A DNA stretch of 64,000 bases from a bacterium (GTDB taxonomy: Bacteria > Zhuqueibacterota > QNDG01 > JAGLOF01). The stretch's first letter is position 1. The number at the start of each line of letters is the position of its first letter. The stretch covers positions 50,255 through 114,254 of the forward strand of contig JAGLOF010000001.1 of the NCBI GenBank assembly GCA_023139105.1, read 5' to 3'. Shown one piece after another: positions 17,709 through 26,343 of this stretch. Made by a program: the position numbers and the translations under genes. The notes below the pieces were generated by a model. The model made no database searches. It saw only the letters and a list, made by a program, of their open reading frames with translations, and was not told where the DNA came from.

Positions 17709-19592
17709 TCACTCTCCTACTGCTTCAGCGCCTAGCTTAACCAGTTCACGCAAATCGGCATTTGACATCTCACTCAACCATTTTTCGCCTGTGCCCAAAA
17801 CCTGATCAGCAACGTCTTTCTTCATCTCTATCATGGCATCAATACGCTCTTCCAGGGTGCCGGCCACGATGAATTTATGTACCTGTACATTTTTAGTCTG
17901 CCCGATGCGAAAGGCCCGATCCGTTGCCTGGTTCTCTACTGCCGGATTCCACCAACGGTCATAATGGACAACATGATTTGCCCTTGTCAAGTTCAATCCC
18001 GTACCGCCTGCTTTTAAAGACAGTATGAAAATTCGCGAAGCATGATCTTCATTTTGAAAACGCTCAACCATTATATCACGTTTCTTCCGCGGAAGGCTGC
18101 CGTGAAGAAAAAACACTTCCTCACCGAACTGTTCCTGAAAATATTCCTGCATCAAACTGCCCATTCCGGCATATTGAGTAAAAATCAGAATGCTCTCTTT
18201 CATCTCCCTTATTTCAGTTATCATCTCCAGCAGCAGCTTCAGTTTACCGGAACGGTTGTGGATTGAAGAATTATCCCCGGCAAACTGGGCCGGGTGGTTG
18301 CAGACCTGTTTCAGTTTTGTCAGCATTGCCAGCACCAGGCCTTTACGATCAATACCCTCTGCCTGCTCAGCAGTATCCTGCATATCTTCCAGAACAGCCT
18401 GATAGAGGGAAGCCTGCTCTTTGGTAAGGGTGCAATAACTCTTCATTTCCATTTTTTCAGGCAGATCGGAAATAATTGATTTATCAGTTTTTAACCGCCG
18501 CAGAATGAAGGGTGAGGAGACTTTTTTCAACCTGGCGGCAGTTTCTTCATCACGTAAAAACTGAATGGGTTGATAGAAATTTTTCTTGAAAGCCGCCTGT
18601 AGCGATCCCGCGTATTCCCGCAGGAAACGAAAGGCTCCTTCCGCATCGAGTTTGAATCCACCCGGATTCTTGCGCTTTAAACTTTCGGCTATTTCCGGAC
18701 AAAGTGCTGAAGCCTGTCCCAGGGCGGTCAGCATATATTCAAAAGGGTTACCGCCCATTTTTTTCATTTGCTCTTTGGTTTTACTGTCCTGCTGCCAAAA
18801 ATCTGCAACCGGCAGGTTAAGGCCCTGGTCTGTCTTGGGCTTGAGCAGGTAATCAACCAGCCAATCCCCTGCGGATTCCTGCGGCTCGTTCAAACGGAAA
18901 CAAAATTTATAATGAGATGTCACGTTCAAATCAGCAGGCCGCCGCCATTGATTCAACTGGCCGGCAAACTCCTGCAAGTCCCACCAATTCTTCCAGTCAA
19001 CCCGGGGATCTGCACCGGTCAAAGCCTCCAGCCAAGCATCATGCAGGCTGGAATGGAATTTAGGTTTGACAATATCCGCCTCAAAATTACGGACACAGGC
19101 ATCCAGGCAAAATGCCAGAATCTGATTTACAACAATGCGGGCAGGCACATCAGGGGGAGTCTCATCCGACAGGCTGAGACTGCGGCAGACAGCAGGCATT
19201 GCAGCAATGAGCTTGGCGATTGCAGCTTCCTGGCATTCATCCGGGTGTGGTTGCCAGCGGGCCTCATAGCCGTCATCCCCGGCAATCAGAGAAGGCAGGA
19301 AGGATTCAGCGGCGGTCAGGTTGAAAACAATCTCCAACAGATGGGTGCCCCAGATGAGTGAATTTCCGAAAACTACTCCGCTGCCCGGCACATTCCCCTC
19401 GGAGGCTAGAGCGGTTATCTCAAGAAGTTCATCTAACTGTAGCTGGCGCATTGTTTTAGCGAATTGCTTTAGACGAATTTTCTTCCGCTTGTCTGTTTCA
19501 CTCCAAATTAACGGAGTTGAACGCAATGCCTGCCCTCCTCTTGCCGGTAGCCAGACAAATCTCTCACAAGTGTTGGATTTTAGTATCTTCAC
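17709..19592 (-). CDS. SNF2-family helicase lacking the N-terminal ATPase lobe (in-frame internal loss)
   Basis: 627 aa, against about 1000-1100 for bacterial SNF2 helicases of this type. Residues 1 to about 320 match their N-terminal region (DWLVDYLLKP, GGFKLDAEGAFRFLREYA). The sequence then jumps at about residue 335 to KKNFYQPIQFLRDEETAARL, which normally follows the first RecA lobe. No Walker A (GxGKT), DEAx box or TGTP motif exists anywhere. The C-terminal lobe is intact: SPFILRRLKTDKSIISDLPE, ILIFTQYAGMGSLM, SLKAGGTGLNLTRANHVVHYD and ATDRAFRIGQ. Without lobe 1 it cannot hydrolyse ATP. It precedes the likewise shortened SWIM-type gene by 1 nt. It is either a real paired degeneration or an assembly artefact. 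Confidence 0.8.
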   Translation of the reverse strand: MKILKSNTCERFVWLPARGGQALRSTPLIWSETDKRKKIRLKQFAKTMRQLQLDELLEITALASEGNVPGSGVVFGNSLIWGTHLLEIVFNLTAAESFLPSLIAGDDGYEARWQPHPDECQEAAIAKLIAAMPAVCRSLSLSDETPPDVPARIVVNQILAFCLDACVRNFEADIVKPKFHSSLHDAWLEALTGADPRVDWKNWWDLQEFAGQLNQWRRPADLNVTSHYKFCFRLNEPQESAGDWLVDYLLKPKTDQGLNLPVADFWQQDSKTKEQMKKMGGNPFEYMLTALGQASALCPEIAESLKRKNPGGFKLDAEGAFRFLREYAGSLQAAFKKNFYQPIQFLRDEETAARLKKVSSPFILRRLKTDKSIISDLPEKMEMKSYCTLTKEQASLYQAVLEDMQDTAEQAEGIDRKGLVLAMLTKLKQVCNHPAQFAGDNSSIHNRSGKLKLLLEMITEIREMKESILIFTQYAGMGSLMQEYFQEQFGEEVFFLHGSLPRKKRDIMVERFQNEDHASRIFILSLKAGGTGLNLTRANHVVHYDRWWNPAVENQATDRAFRIGQTKNVQVHKFIVAGTLEERIDAMIEMKKDVADQVLGTGEKWLSEMSNADLRELVKLGAEAVGE

Positions 19593-19906
19593 ACTCAGGC
19601 CGGTTTTTTTAACGGCTGAACGTTATTCTTTGATGCTGTCCGGGTCATTGCTTTCATACCATAAAAACGGAAGTCCGTTCAAGAGAGAAATATGTAGAGC
19701 TATCATAAAATCAGTACACTTTTCTATTAAATTAAATCAATTTATTAGAATTATGAATTCAGGGTATCTAATACGTTGTATAAAATAAAGGGTAAGCAGA
19801 ACAAAAACAAATTATTTTTACTTATAAACGACTAAAGCGCCCCGGAGGGACGCTTTGTCGGAAGGAGGAATCTATAATTAAAAGTTTATAAAAATATAAC
19901 GCGACT
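19593..19906. other. 314-bp intergenic region, no gene seen
   Basis: The stretch holds the 5' side of the SNF2 gene and the 3' side of the pseudopilin-like gene. The only structure I see is an imperfect hairpin at 19832-19854 (AAAGCG...CGCTTT with CCC/GGG inside), without a T tract on either strand, so it is a weak terminator candidate at most. No RNA gene is evident. Confidence 0.4.
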
Positions 19907-20422
19907 TTAAAGAGCCGCAAATTGGACTTTGGCCGCGGAACGAATAGGAATGCGTGCACAGCCCAATACAGATTGAGAATGATGTGAGGCATTGAGTATA
20001 TATGCAACCATATTAATTGCCTGGCGTTGTTGATCTGCTCTGGTTAATAAATTCCCAAAAGCATCCCGGTATTCAAAATGAAAACGATCTACATCTTTCA
20101 ATACTAATCTGTCATCTACCCACAGGGCACCATGTATAAATTCAAATTGACGTATACAATTATCAGCGGCTAAAATTTTTACTACTTGCAGCCTTGCCTC
20201 AAGAATAGAGCGGGCATTTTTTATTTCCAGATTTATCCATTCAAGCTTGTCTATATTTGATTGTGGTAGTCGGCCATTCACCACGTCCAACATGCCGATT
20301 TGGCCAATATCTCTGCCTTGTGAGTCCAGCCCGAAAAAAACCACAGCAACTGCCAAAACCGCAATAGCTATATAGAAATTTTTATGGTGCATGAGCCGAT
20401 TCATTAAATTAAATCCATCCAT
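19907..20422 (-). CDS. single-pass membrane protein, possibly PilW/GspJ-like pseudopilin
   Basis: 171 aa. One membrane helix lies near the N-terminus (FYIAIAVLAVAVVFFGLDSQG). The remainder, with ARLQVVKILAADNCIRQFEF, LVLKDVDRFHFEYRDAFGN and INMVAYILNA, resembles the strand pattern of minor pseudopilins (PilW/GspJ type: basic start, 'I..f.f.Y.d..G', 'I..V.i.l'). A canonical prepilin peptidase site (G followed by F-T-L-x-E) is absent, and there are no other pilus genes nearby. The assignment is therefore an inference. It stands alone, with more than 200 bp of noncoding DNA on each side. Confidence 0.4.
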   Translation of the reverse strand: MDGFNLMNRLMHHKNFYIAIAVLAVAVVFFGLDSQGRDIGQIGMLDVVNGRLPQSNIDKLEWINLEIKNARSILEARLQVVKILAADNCIRQFEFIHGALWVDDRLVLKDVDRFHFEYRDAFGNLLTRADQQRQAINMVAYILNASHHSQSVLGCARIPIRSAAKVQFAAL

Positions 20423-20649
20423 TATTGAAATACATTTGATATGTTACAAAATTCACACCAAACCTAATCTTTAAATATGGTATTCTTGTAACAACTCTGT
20501 AAATACAATAAAAACAAATAATGGAGGATGATTCTGTAAAACTAAGATATGATAAATAAGAGATGATTCTATTTCAAAACGAAAACAATTCTAAAAAATA
20601 GGACAAGTTGTCTGTCTGTTTTTTGATCTTAGCCGGCAAAATAGTACAA

Positions 20650-21453
20650 TTACGGCAAACTGGCCTGTAGAAATACTTGAAATCCATTCTTATGCCTTCC
20701 AATATACAAATATCCTGTTTGTACAAGCATATCTACAGCTTTATCAAAGTCCATTCCAACCTGATCGGGAGAATGTGCATCAGAACCTACTGTTACAGGA
20801 ATTTTCCTCAGGCCAGCTTCCCGTAGAATTGCCAATTCAGGATAAGGCGATCCGGGCAGCTTTCGCAGACCTGAAGTATTTAACTCCATTGCCAGACCTT
20901 TTTTGGCAATTAAATCGAGAATGGACGTCATACGACTATTTATTTCATCTATTTCCTGTGGATAAAGCCATTTAATTCCATCTATATGACCAACTATTTC
21001 AAAGAAACCCGAGCATATACCCATTTCCAGCAAGTCAAAATATTCATCGAAATATCTATGCCGATTATTTAAAACGGTCTCAGGAGGATTGGGGTCAAAT
21101 AGAAACTGGCCAAGAACGTAATGAATTGAACCAATTACATAATCAAACTTATAGTTCTTACGTAATATACCAAGGTGTTTTTCAAATCCCGTGTAGACAT
21201 CGGCTTCAACTCCAAAATGGATCAAAAGTTCTGGATATTGCTCTCTTACCGCCATAACATGATTATGGTAGATGCCAAGCTCTACTGTTGACATTGAATG
21301 GACTGCTCCAAGTTGGTCGCAAGCAGGCAAATGGTCTGTAAAGCCCAATTCCTTAAAACCCTTTTCTTCTGCAAACATCGCATAATCAACAGGCATGTCA
21401 ACAGCATGACCACATAGAGCACTGTGCAAGTGTAAATCGGATTTTATTTGCAA
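20650..21453 (-). CDS. PHP-family histidinol-phosphatase (HisJ/HisK type)
   Basis: 267 aa, the normal length for HisJ-type phosphatases. The PHP metal site is complete: DLHLHSALCGHAVD at the N-terminus, LGFTDHLP at about 38-45, FGVEADVY at about 82-89, GSIHYVLG, FEIVGHIDGIKW, and a C-terminal VTVGSDAHSPDQVG. It would dephosphorylate L-histidinol phosphate in histidine synthesis, in the cytoplasm, using a metal cluster. No other his genes lie in the window, so another phosphoester substrate is possible. Its start overlaps the DUF2520 gene end by 10 nt, so the two are one operon. Confidence 0.82.
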   Translation of the reverse strand: MQIKSDLHLHSALCGHAVDMPVDYAMFAEEKGFKELGFTDHLPACDQLGAVHSMSTVELGIYHNHVMAVREQYPELLIHFGVEADVYTGFEKHLGILRKNYKFDYVIGSIHYVLGQFLFDPNPPETVLNNRHRYFDEYFDLLEMGICSGFFEIVGHIDGIKWLYPQEIDEINSRMTSILDLIAKKGLAMELNTSGLRKLPGSPYPELAILREAGLRKIPVTVGSDAHSPDQVGMDFDKAVDMLVQTGYLYIGRHKNGFQVFLQASLP

Positions 21454-22313
21454 AATTTTTCATCCATATTGAGTATTTCTTTTATTTTATCAGCTTTTTC
21501 TTTAGAAAGACCGAGTCCTTGAGACATTATACCAAGATGCCTTGATAACAAACGATATACCTGTGCAGCTTCAGGATGATCTGCATCCAAAACCCTTAAA
21601 TGCATTGCCACGGTGTTTATGTCACCTCGGAGCACAGGACCTGTAAGAGCATTTTTTGTCCCCCTGGCCTCCACTTCATTAAGTGTTGCCTTAATCAATG
21701 GCATTAACCAATTAATTCCCTTTTCGGAATCAATATCACCAGCCAGCCCGCTAATTAGATCCAGCAGCGCAATCCATGTATTAGAAGCCATTACGCAACT
21801 TGCATGATACAGAGCCTTCTGGTCCGCTCTAATTTGCATTGATACTCCGCCAAGTGCATTTGCCACGGCACAAAGCCTTGGCATGGCAGCACTGTCTCCT
21901 TCAATTGCTATTGGGATACCGCATAGTTCCTGCCTTGAATTTTCTGTAAACAACATTGCCGGATGAAAAGATGCTTTTAAAGCAATCTGCTTAATCCCCA
22001 ACTGCTCTGCGGGCCACAGGCCGGATGTATGTGCCCAGATACAATCATGACGATCAACCTTTGTATTATATAATACATCTCCTACACATGAAATAGAATC
22101 ATCGGAAACTGCAATAAAAATGCAGGTAATGTCCGGAGAAAGCCCGGAAGCCCCTGTCAGCCACTTTGAACCTGGTAGCTGATTTGATAAATGTCGGGCC
22201 TGCACCTTTTCCAAATCGACACAGGTATCAACATCAAGACCGGCTTGGTCTAACGCAAGTGCCAACGCACTACCCAATCGTCCACAACCAATAATAGCAA
22301 TCCGCTCTTTCAT
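21444..22313 (-). CDS. Rossmann-like and DUF2520 domain protein
   Basis: 289 aa. An N-terminal NAD(P)-binding Rossmann fold (RIAIIGCGRLGSALALALDQAG) is followed by ITCIFIAVSDDSI and WAHTSGLWPAEQLG. A helical DUF2520 domain follows from about residue 130 (FHPAMLFTENSRQELCGIPIAIEGD, YHASCVMASNTWIALLD). The architecture resembles ketopantoate reductase and beta-hydroxyacid dehydrogenases, but the reaction of this family is not established. It overlaps the PHP phosphatase gene by 10 nt. Confidence 0.8.
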   Translation of the reverse strand: MKERIAIIGCGRLGSALALALDQAGLDVDTCVDLEKVQARHLSNQLPGSKWLTGASGLSPDITCIFIAVSDDSISCVGDVLYNTKVDRHDCIWAHTSGLWPAEQLGIKQIALKASFHPAMLFTENSRQELCGIPIAIEGDSAAMPRLCAVANALGGVSMQIRADQKALYHASCVMASNTWIALLDLISGLAGDIDSEKGINWLMPLIKATLNEVEARGTKNALTGPVLRGDINTVAMHLRVLDADHPEAAQVYRLLSRHLGIMSQGLGLSKEKADKIKEILNMDEKFCK

Positions 22314-22485
22314 AACATACTCCTTTCAAGTGCTCATAAAAATAGATATTTCCTAAACTAAAGTCAAGGGGTCAATATTAATAAGTGTCTATGCCGAATT
22401 GTGTGGGAATACTTTTTCTCAAGCAACATTGTTGATTGTTATTTTGCTATTTGTATTTTAGTCTTTGTATTTTGGTATTTTCTAC

Positions 22486-22514
22486 TTGTCTACCTGTAAA
22501 AAAACCCTTAAATT
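22486..22514 (+). promoter_or_regulatory. candidate promoter for the TGS/uridine-kinase gene
   Basis: TTGTCT, a 17-nt spacer, TAAATT, about 30 nt before the ATG at 22545. The hexamers match consensus moderately. The rest of the 231-bp intergenic stretch shows no other feature. Confidence 0.35.
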
Positions 22515-22544
22515 ATAACAACCAACAAATAAATAAGAGTAAAT

Positions 22545-24215
22545 ATGCAATTAAGAAGCAGAGAAAACACCTTCATGGCCACCCTGCCAGATGGACGCGA
22601 ATCTTCCTTTCTAAAAGGCACATATCTTCAAGAGATACTCGACTTTTGCCGGCCAGATGATAAGGAAGCAATTGTACTGGGCCGCGTAAATAACAGTGCT
22701 GTAAGCCTGCTCGAGACTGTTAATGAAGATTGCCATATCGAGTGGATCCGCATTACAGATCCTGAGGGACAACGTTCATACAGAGCAACGCTCAGCCTTT
22801 TACTTTTTAGAGCAGTAAAAGACTGTTTCCCTGATAAACATCTGTTGATCGACCATTCACTTGGAAATGGTTTTTACTGTGAGTGGAAATCTGACACCAC
22901 CGCCAGTAAAGGACAGATGAAAAAACTCAAGGCCAGAATGCTGGAACTAATATCTCATGATCTTCCCATTGTCCCAACCCCGGTACTAAGACCACAGGCA
23001 TATGAGATATTAGAATCTGTTGGTGAAAGTCCAGATGTGTATTCGGGTGATGCCGGGCGAGCACGTTATACTTTTTTTGCTCTGGGAGATCACCAACTTC
23101 CATTGGGTTTCCCTCTCTTTTCAACTACTCGTAAAATTCAAAATTTTGATTTGCTTCCCTGGAAACCTGGCTTTATTCTAATTTTCCCTAAAGAAGATAA
23201 TCCAACACAACTTGCGTCTCTACCCAATCAAAAAAAACTGTTCAATGTTTTTCAAGAGTATGGGAAGTGGGAAAAAATTCTTAAAGTTGAAAAAATTGCC
23301 GACATCAACAAAGCTATTGACTCAGGAGAGATAGAGGATCTTGTAAAAATTGCCGAAGGATTGCATGAAAAAAAGATAGCATACATTGCAGATATTATCA
23401 CCCGTAAACGACAAGATCTGCGTGTTGTTCTTATAGCAGGTCCATCTTCATCCGGTAAAACAACATTTACAAAGAGGCTGGCAATTCAACTACAGGTAAA
23501 CGGTCTTCGTCCAATGATGCTTTCACTGGATAACTACTTTCTAAACCGTGCCAGAACACCTTTAAATGAAGATGGTAAACCGGATTATGAATCTTTACGC
23601 GCTATTGATGTCGCCAGACTGAATACAGATCTCAGAGGTTTACTTGAAGGTGAACAAGTCTTGCTGAGAAAATATGATTTTATGACGGGTGAAGGACTTG
23701 ACGGTGACGAAGCCAGGCTGGAAGCAGGTCAACCCATATTGATAGAAGGTATACACGGCTTAAACAATGAATTGACTTCTGATGTTCCATCAAAAAATAA
23801 GCTGAAAATTTATGTCTCTGCACTAACTCAGATAAATATAATGGATCACATGCGTGTACCTACAAGTGATGTGCGCATGCTTAGAAGAATGATCCGCGAC
23901 GTTCAATTTAGAAATCATACACCTGAACATACAATTGAAACCTGGCCCGATGTCAGACGCGGTGAGGAGCAGAATATCTTTCCATACCAGGAAGCGGCTG
24001 ACATTATCTTCAATAGTTCACTGATGTATGAACTGGCAGTGCTCAGATCAGAAGTACTACCTCATCTTGAATTAGTACCACGCGAACTTAAAGCCTATTC
24101 AGAAGCTCAAAGACTCAAAGAACTACTATGCTATTTCAAAGCTTTGCCTTCTGAGATTGTACCTATGAATTCCATTTTAAGTGAATTTATTGGCAAAAGC
24201 AGTTTTAAGTACTAA
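22545..24215 (+). CDS. nucleoside (uridine) kinase fused to TGS/ThrRS-like N-terminal domain
   Basis: 556 aa. Residues about 1-180 resemble the N-terminal part of threonyl-tRNA synthetase: a TGS-like domain and then the second additional domain (GRVNNSAVSL..., FRAVKDCFPDKHLLIDHSLGNG). Residues about 290-510 are a uridine-kinase/phosphoribulokinase P-loop domain with Walker A AGPSSSGKTTFTKRL, DNYFLNRARTPLNEDGKPDY and LIEGIHGLN. This fusion is known in Bacteroidetes, Clostridia and others. It is thought to phosphorylate a nucleoside such as uridine with ATP or GTP. It is monocistronic, with a hairpin terminator downstream. Confidence 0.85.
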   Translation: MQLRSRENTFMATLPDGRESSFLKGTYLQEILDFCRPDDKEAIVLGRVNNSAVSLLETVNEDCHIEWIRITDPEGQRSYRATLSLLLFRAVKDCFPDKHLLIDHSLGNGFYCEWKSDTTASKGQMKKLKARMLELISHDLPIVPTPVLRPQAYEILESVGESPDVYSGDAGRARYTFFALGDHQLPLGFPLFSTTRKIQNFDLLPWKPGFILIFPKEDNPTQLASLPNQKKLFNVFQEYGKWEKILKVEKIADINKAIDSGEIEDLVKIAEGLHEKKIAYIADIITRKRQDLRVVLIAGPSSSGKTTFTKRLAIQLQVNGLRPMMLSLDNYFLNRARTPLNEDGKPDYESLRAIDVARLNTDLRGLLEGEQVLLRKYDFMTGEGLDGDEARLEAGQPILIEGIHGLNNELTSDVPSKNKLKIYVSALTQINIMDHMRVPTSDVRMLRRMIRDVQFRNHTPEHTIETWPDVRRGEEQNIFPYQEAADIIFNSSLMYELAVLRSEVLPHLELVPRELKAYSEAQRLKELLCYFKALPSEIVPMNSILSEFIGKSSFKY

Positions 24216-24224
24216 TTAAAAAAT

Positions 24225-24252
24225 CCCGTCTCAAATTTAATCCTGAGACGGG
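24225..24252 (-). terminator. Rho-independent terminator of the acyl-CoA dehydrogenase gene
   Basis: CCCGTCTCA and TGAGACGGG form a perfect 9-bp stem with a 10-nt loop. On the minus strand it is followed by ATTTTTTAATT. It lies between convergent genes and may also stop plus-strand transcription. Confidence 0.8.
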
Positions 24253-24274
24253 GCATAAAAACGATATATATAAT

Positions 24275-25441
24275 TTACTTTGCTCTTGCTTCGGCTGCAG
24301 CTTTCTTAATTACAGCTTTACCTATTACACTACGCTGAATTTCAGCTGTTCCTTCATATATCTGTGTAATTTTGGCATCACGCATATATTTTTCAACGGG
24401 ATACTCTTTGCTGTACCCGTAACCGCCAAAGACCTGAACAGCATCTGTAGTTACTTCCATAGCCACATCACCTGCATAGAGCTTACACATGGCTGATTCC
24501 ATGGAGATATCCTTAACACCTGCATCAATCATACGAGCACAATTGTAGATAAGTCCGCGGGCGGCTTCAATTTTTGTGGCCATATCTGCCAATTTAAAGC
24601 TAATACCCTGAAATGAACTGATAGGTTGATCAAACTGAACACGTTGACGGCTGTAGGCCACTGCATGATCAAAAGCTCCCTGTGCAATACCCAGAGCCTG
24701 TGCTGCAACACCAGGCCTCGAACGATCAAGCGTACGCATTGCAATGGGAAAACCCATACCCTCACGGCCGATAAGATTTTCTGCGGGAATACGGCAATCC
24801 TCAAAAACCAGCTCACTGGTAGCAGAAGCGCGGATACCCATTTTATCTTCTTTCTTGCCATATGAGAAACCAGGCGCACCCTCTTCAACTATGAATGCTG
24901 ATGCACCACGAGCGCCTTTAGAGGGATTTGTCTGGGCAATAATAGTATAAAACTTTGCCACACTTCCGTTTGTTATAAAATGTTTAACACCGTTAAGCAC
25001 ATATTCATTTCCCTCTTTACGGGCAGATGTTTTCATGCGCCCGGCATCAGAGCCTGCATCCGGTTCAGTCAATCCAAAACCGGCAAGCATCTTGCCTGAA
25101 GCCAAATCCGGCAGATATTTTTCTTTTTGAGCCTGGTTGCCATGATACAAAAGCGGCATAGTTCCCAGAGCAGTAGCAGCAAAACCCAATGCAATACCGC
25201 CGCAAGCTTTGGACAGTTCCTCTGTTGCCAGAACAAGACCCATTGCACCAAGGCCAAGACCACCAAATTCTTCATCGATATATACACGGAAAAAATCCAT
25301 CTCAGCTAAAGTCTTCATGATATCCCAGGGAAATTCCCCGGTCACATCATGATGAGCTGAAACAGGACGAATTCTTTCATCGGCAACCTGACGTGCCAGA
25401 TCCCGAATCATCAATAGTTCTTCGGAAAGGTTATAATCCAT
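24275..25441 (-). CDS. acyl-CoA dehydrogenase (short-chain/butyryl-CoA type)
   Basis: 388 aa, standard for the family. Signatures are LTEPDAGSDAGRMKTSARKEG (first PROSITE-type motif), VQVFGGYGYSKEYPVEKYMRDAKITQIYEGT (cut here), and a Glu base within QIYEGTAEIQ, as in butyryl-CoA dehydrogenases. It uses FAD to oxidise acyl-CoA to enoyl-CoA, or the reverse with an electron-bifurcating Etf. No etfAB lies in the window, so the electron partner is unknown. It is monocistronic, terminated by the hairpin at 24225. Chain-length preference is not certain. Confidence 0.9.
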   Translation of the reverse strand: MDYNLSEELLMIRDLARQVADERIRPVSAHHDVTGEFPWDIMKTLAEMDFFRVYIDEEFGGLGLGAMGLVLATEELSKACGGIALGFAATALGTMPLLYHGNQAQKEKYLPDLASGKMLAGFGLTEPDAGSDAGRMKTSARKEGNEYVLNGVKHFITNGSVAKFYTIIAQTNPSKGARGASAFIVEEGAPGFSYGKKEDKMGIRASATSELVFEDCRIPAENLIGREGMGFPIAMRTLDRSRPGVAAQALGIAQGAFDHAVAYSRQRVQFDQPISSFQGISFKLADMATKIEAARGLIYNCARMIDAGVKDISMESAMCKLYAGDVAMEVTTDAVQVFGGYGYSKEYPVEKYMRDAKITQIYEGTAEIQRSVIGKAVIKKAAAEARAK

Positions 25442-25563
25442 ATTCCTTCTCCTATTTCCATCAAATAAGTAAATAATTGCAAAAAATTCATTTATAGATA
25501 AAATCTGTAAATCATTGTCATTTCAATAGTTATCGACACATAATATTAATCAGTCAGATTTAA

Positions 25564-26328
25564 CTATTTTTTTAAGCCCATTGCATTAATAGCATTTTTA
25601 GCGGCATCCTGTTCTGCTATTTTTTTTGATCTGCCCTGTCCTACACCCTTGGAAAGGCCGTCAAGACATACTTCAACACGAAAAAATTTGCGGTGGTCAG
25701 GGCCGCTTTCATCAACAACATTATACTCAGGCCCTCTCAGACCATGAGCCTGGGCGTGTTCAAGAAGCCATGATTTAAAATTACGATGGAATTTATCACT
25801 GGCAGCCCTATCCATCTCCTCAAGCATATGATCAGAAATCAATTTTTCGGCTGATGAAACGCCACCATCTATATAGACGGCACCGATAATTGCTTCCATT
25901 GCATTTGATAAAATCGAATGACGATTACGTCCACCTGATCTTTCCTCTCCGGCTCCCAGAAACAGATATTGCCCGATATCCAAACGCCGGGCATGCCGTG
26001 CAAGCGCCTCTCTGGAAACCAGAACAGATTTTGCACGTGTCAATCTACCTTCACTTCGATGAGGATAACGTTTATACAAAGCATCGGTAACTATCATGCC
26101 GAGGACTGCATCACCCAGAAACTCAAGGCGTTCATTGGACTGAAAATGGGCCATCCTGTCGCCGAGTGCGGATCGATGTGTCATTGCCAGCCTGAAAAGC
26201 TCGGGGTCTTTAAATCTGTAACCAATTTCATGGTAAAGGGAATCCGTATTTCCGGATTCCCTTCGAATATCACGACGTTTCGAAAAAAAACGCTGAATAT
26301 TTTTTACAAAACTATTTTCGAAACGCAT
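25564..26328 (-). CDS. rnc: ribonuclease III
   Basis: 254 aa. The RNase III domain carries the catalytic signature NERLEFLGDAVLGMIVTDALY (residues about 64-84) and the second acidic site NAMEAIIGAVYIDGG. The C-terminal double-stranded RNA-binding domain (about 175-252) ends GRSKKIAEQDAAKNAINAMG. It cleaves double-stranded RNA in rRNA processing and mRNA turnover. It is the last gene of the fatty-acid operon, 15 bp after fabF, a common arrangement. There is a longer basic N-terminal extension (VKNIQRFFSKRRDIRRESG) than in E. coli. Confidence 0.95.
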   Translation of the reverse strand: MRFENSFVKNIQRFFSKRRDIRRESGNTDSLYHEIGYRFKDPELFRLAMTHRSALGDRMAHFQSNERLEFLGDAVLGMIVTDALYKRYPHRSEGRLTRAKSVLVSREALARHARRLDIGQYLFLGAGEERSGGRNRHSILSNAMEAIIGAVYIDGGVSSAEKLISDHMLEEMDRAASDKFHRNFKSWLLEHAQAHGLRGPEYNVVDESGPDHRKFFRVEVCLDGLSKGVGQGRSKKIAEQDAAKNAINAMGLKK

Positions 26329-26343
26329 ATTTTATTCCATCAA

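Noticed and set aside
18768-19361. 197-aa plus-strand ORF
   Set aside because: Antisense shadow of the SNF2 gene, whose minus-strand frame has clear family motifs.
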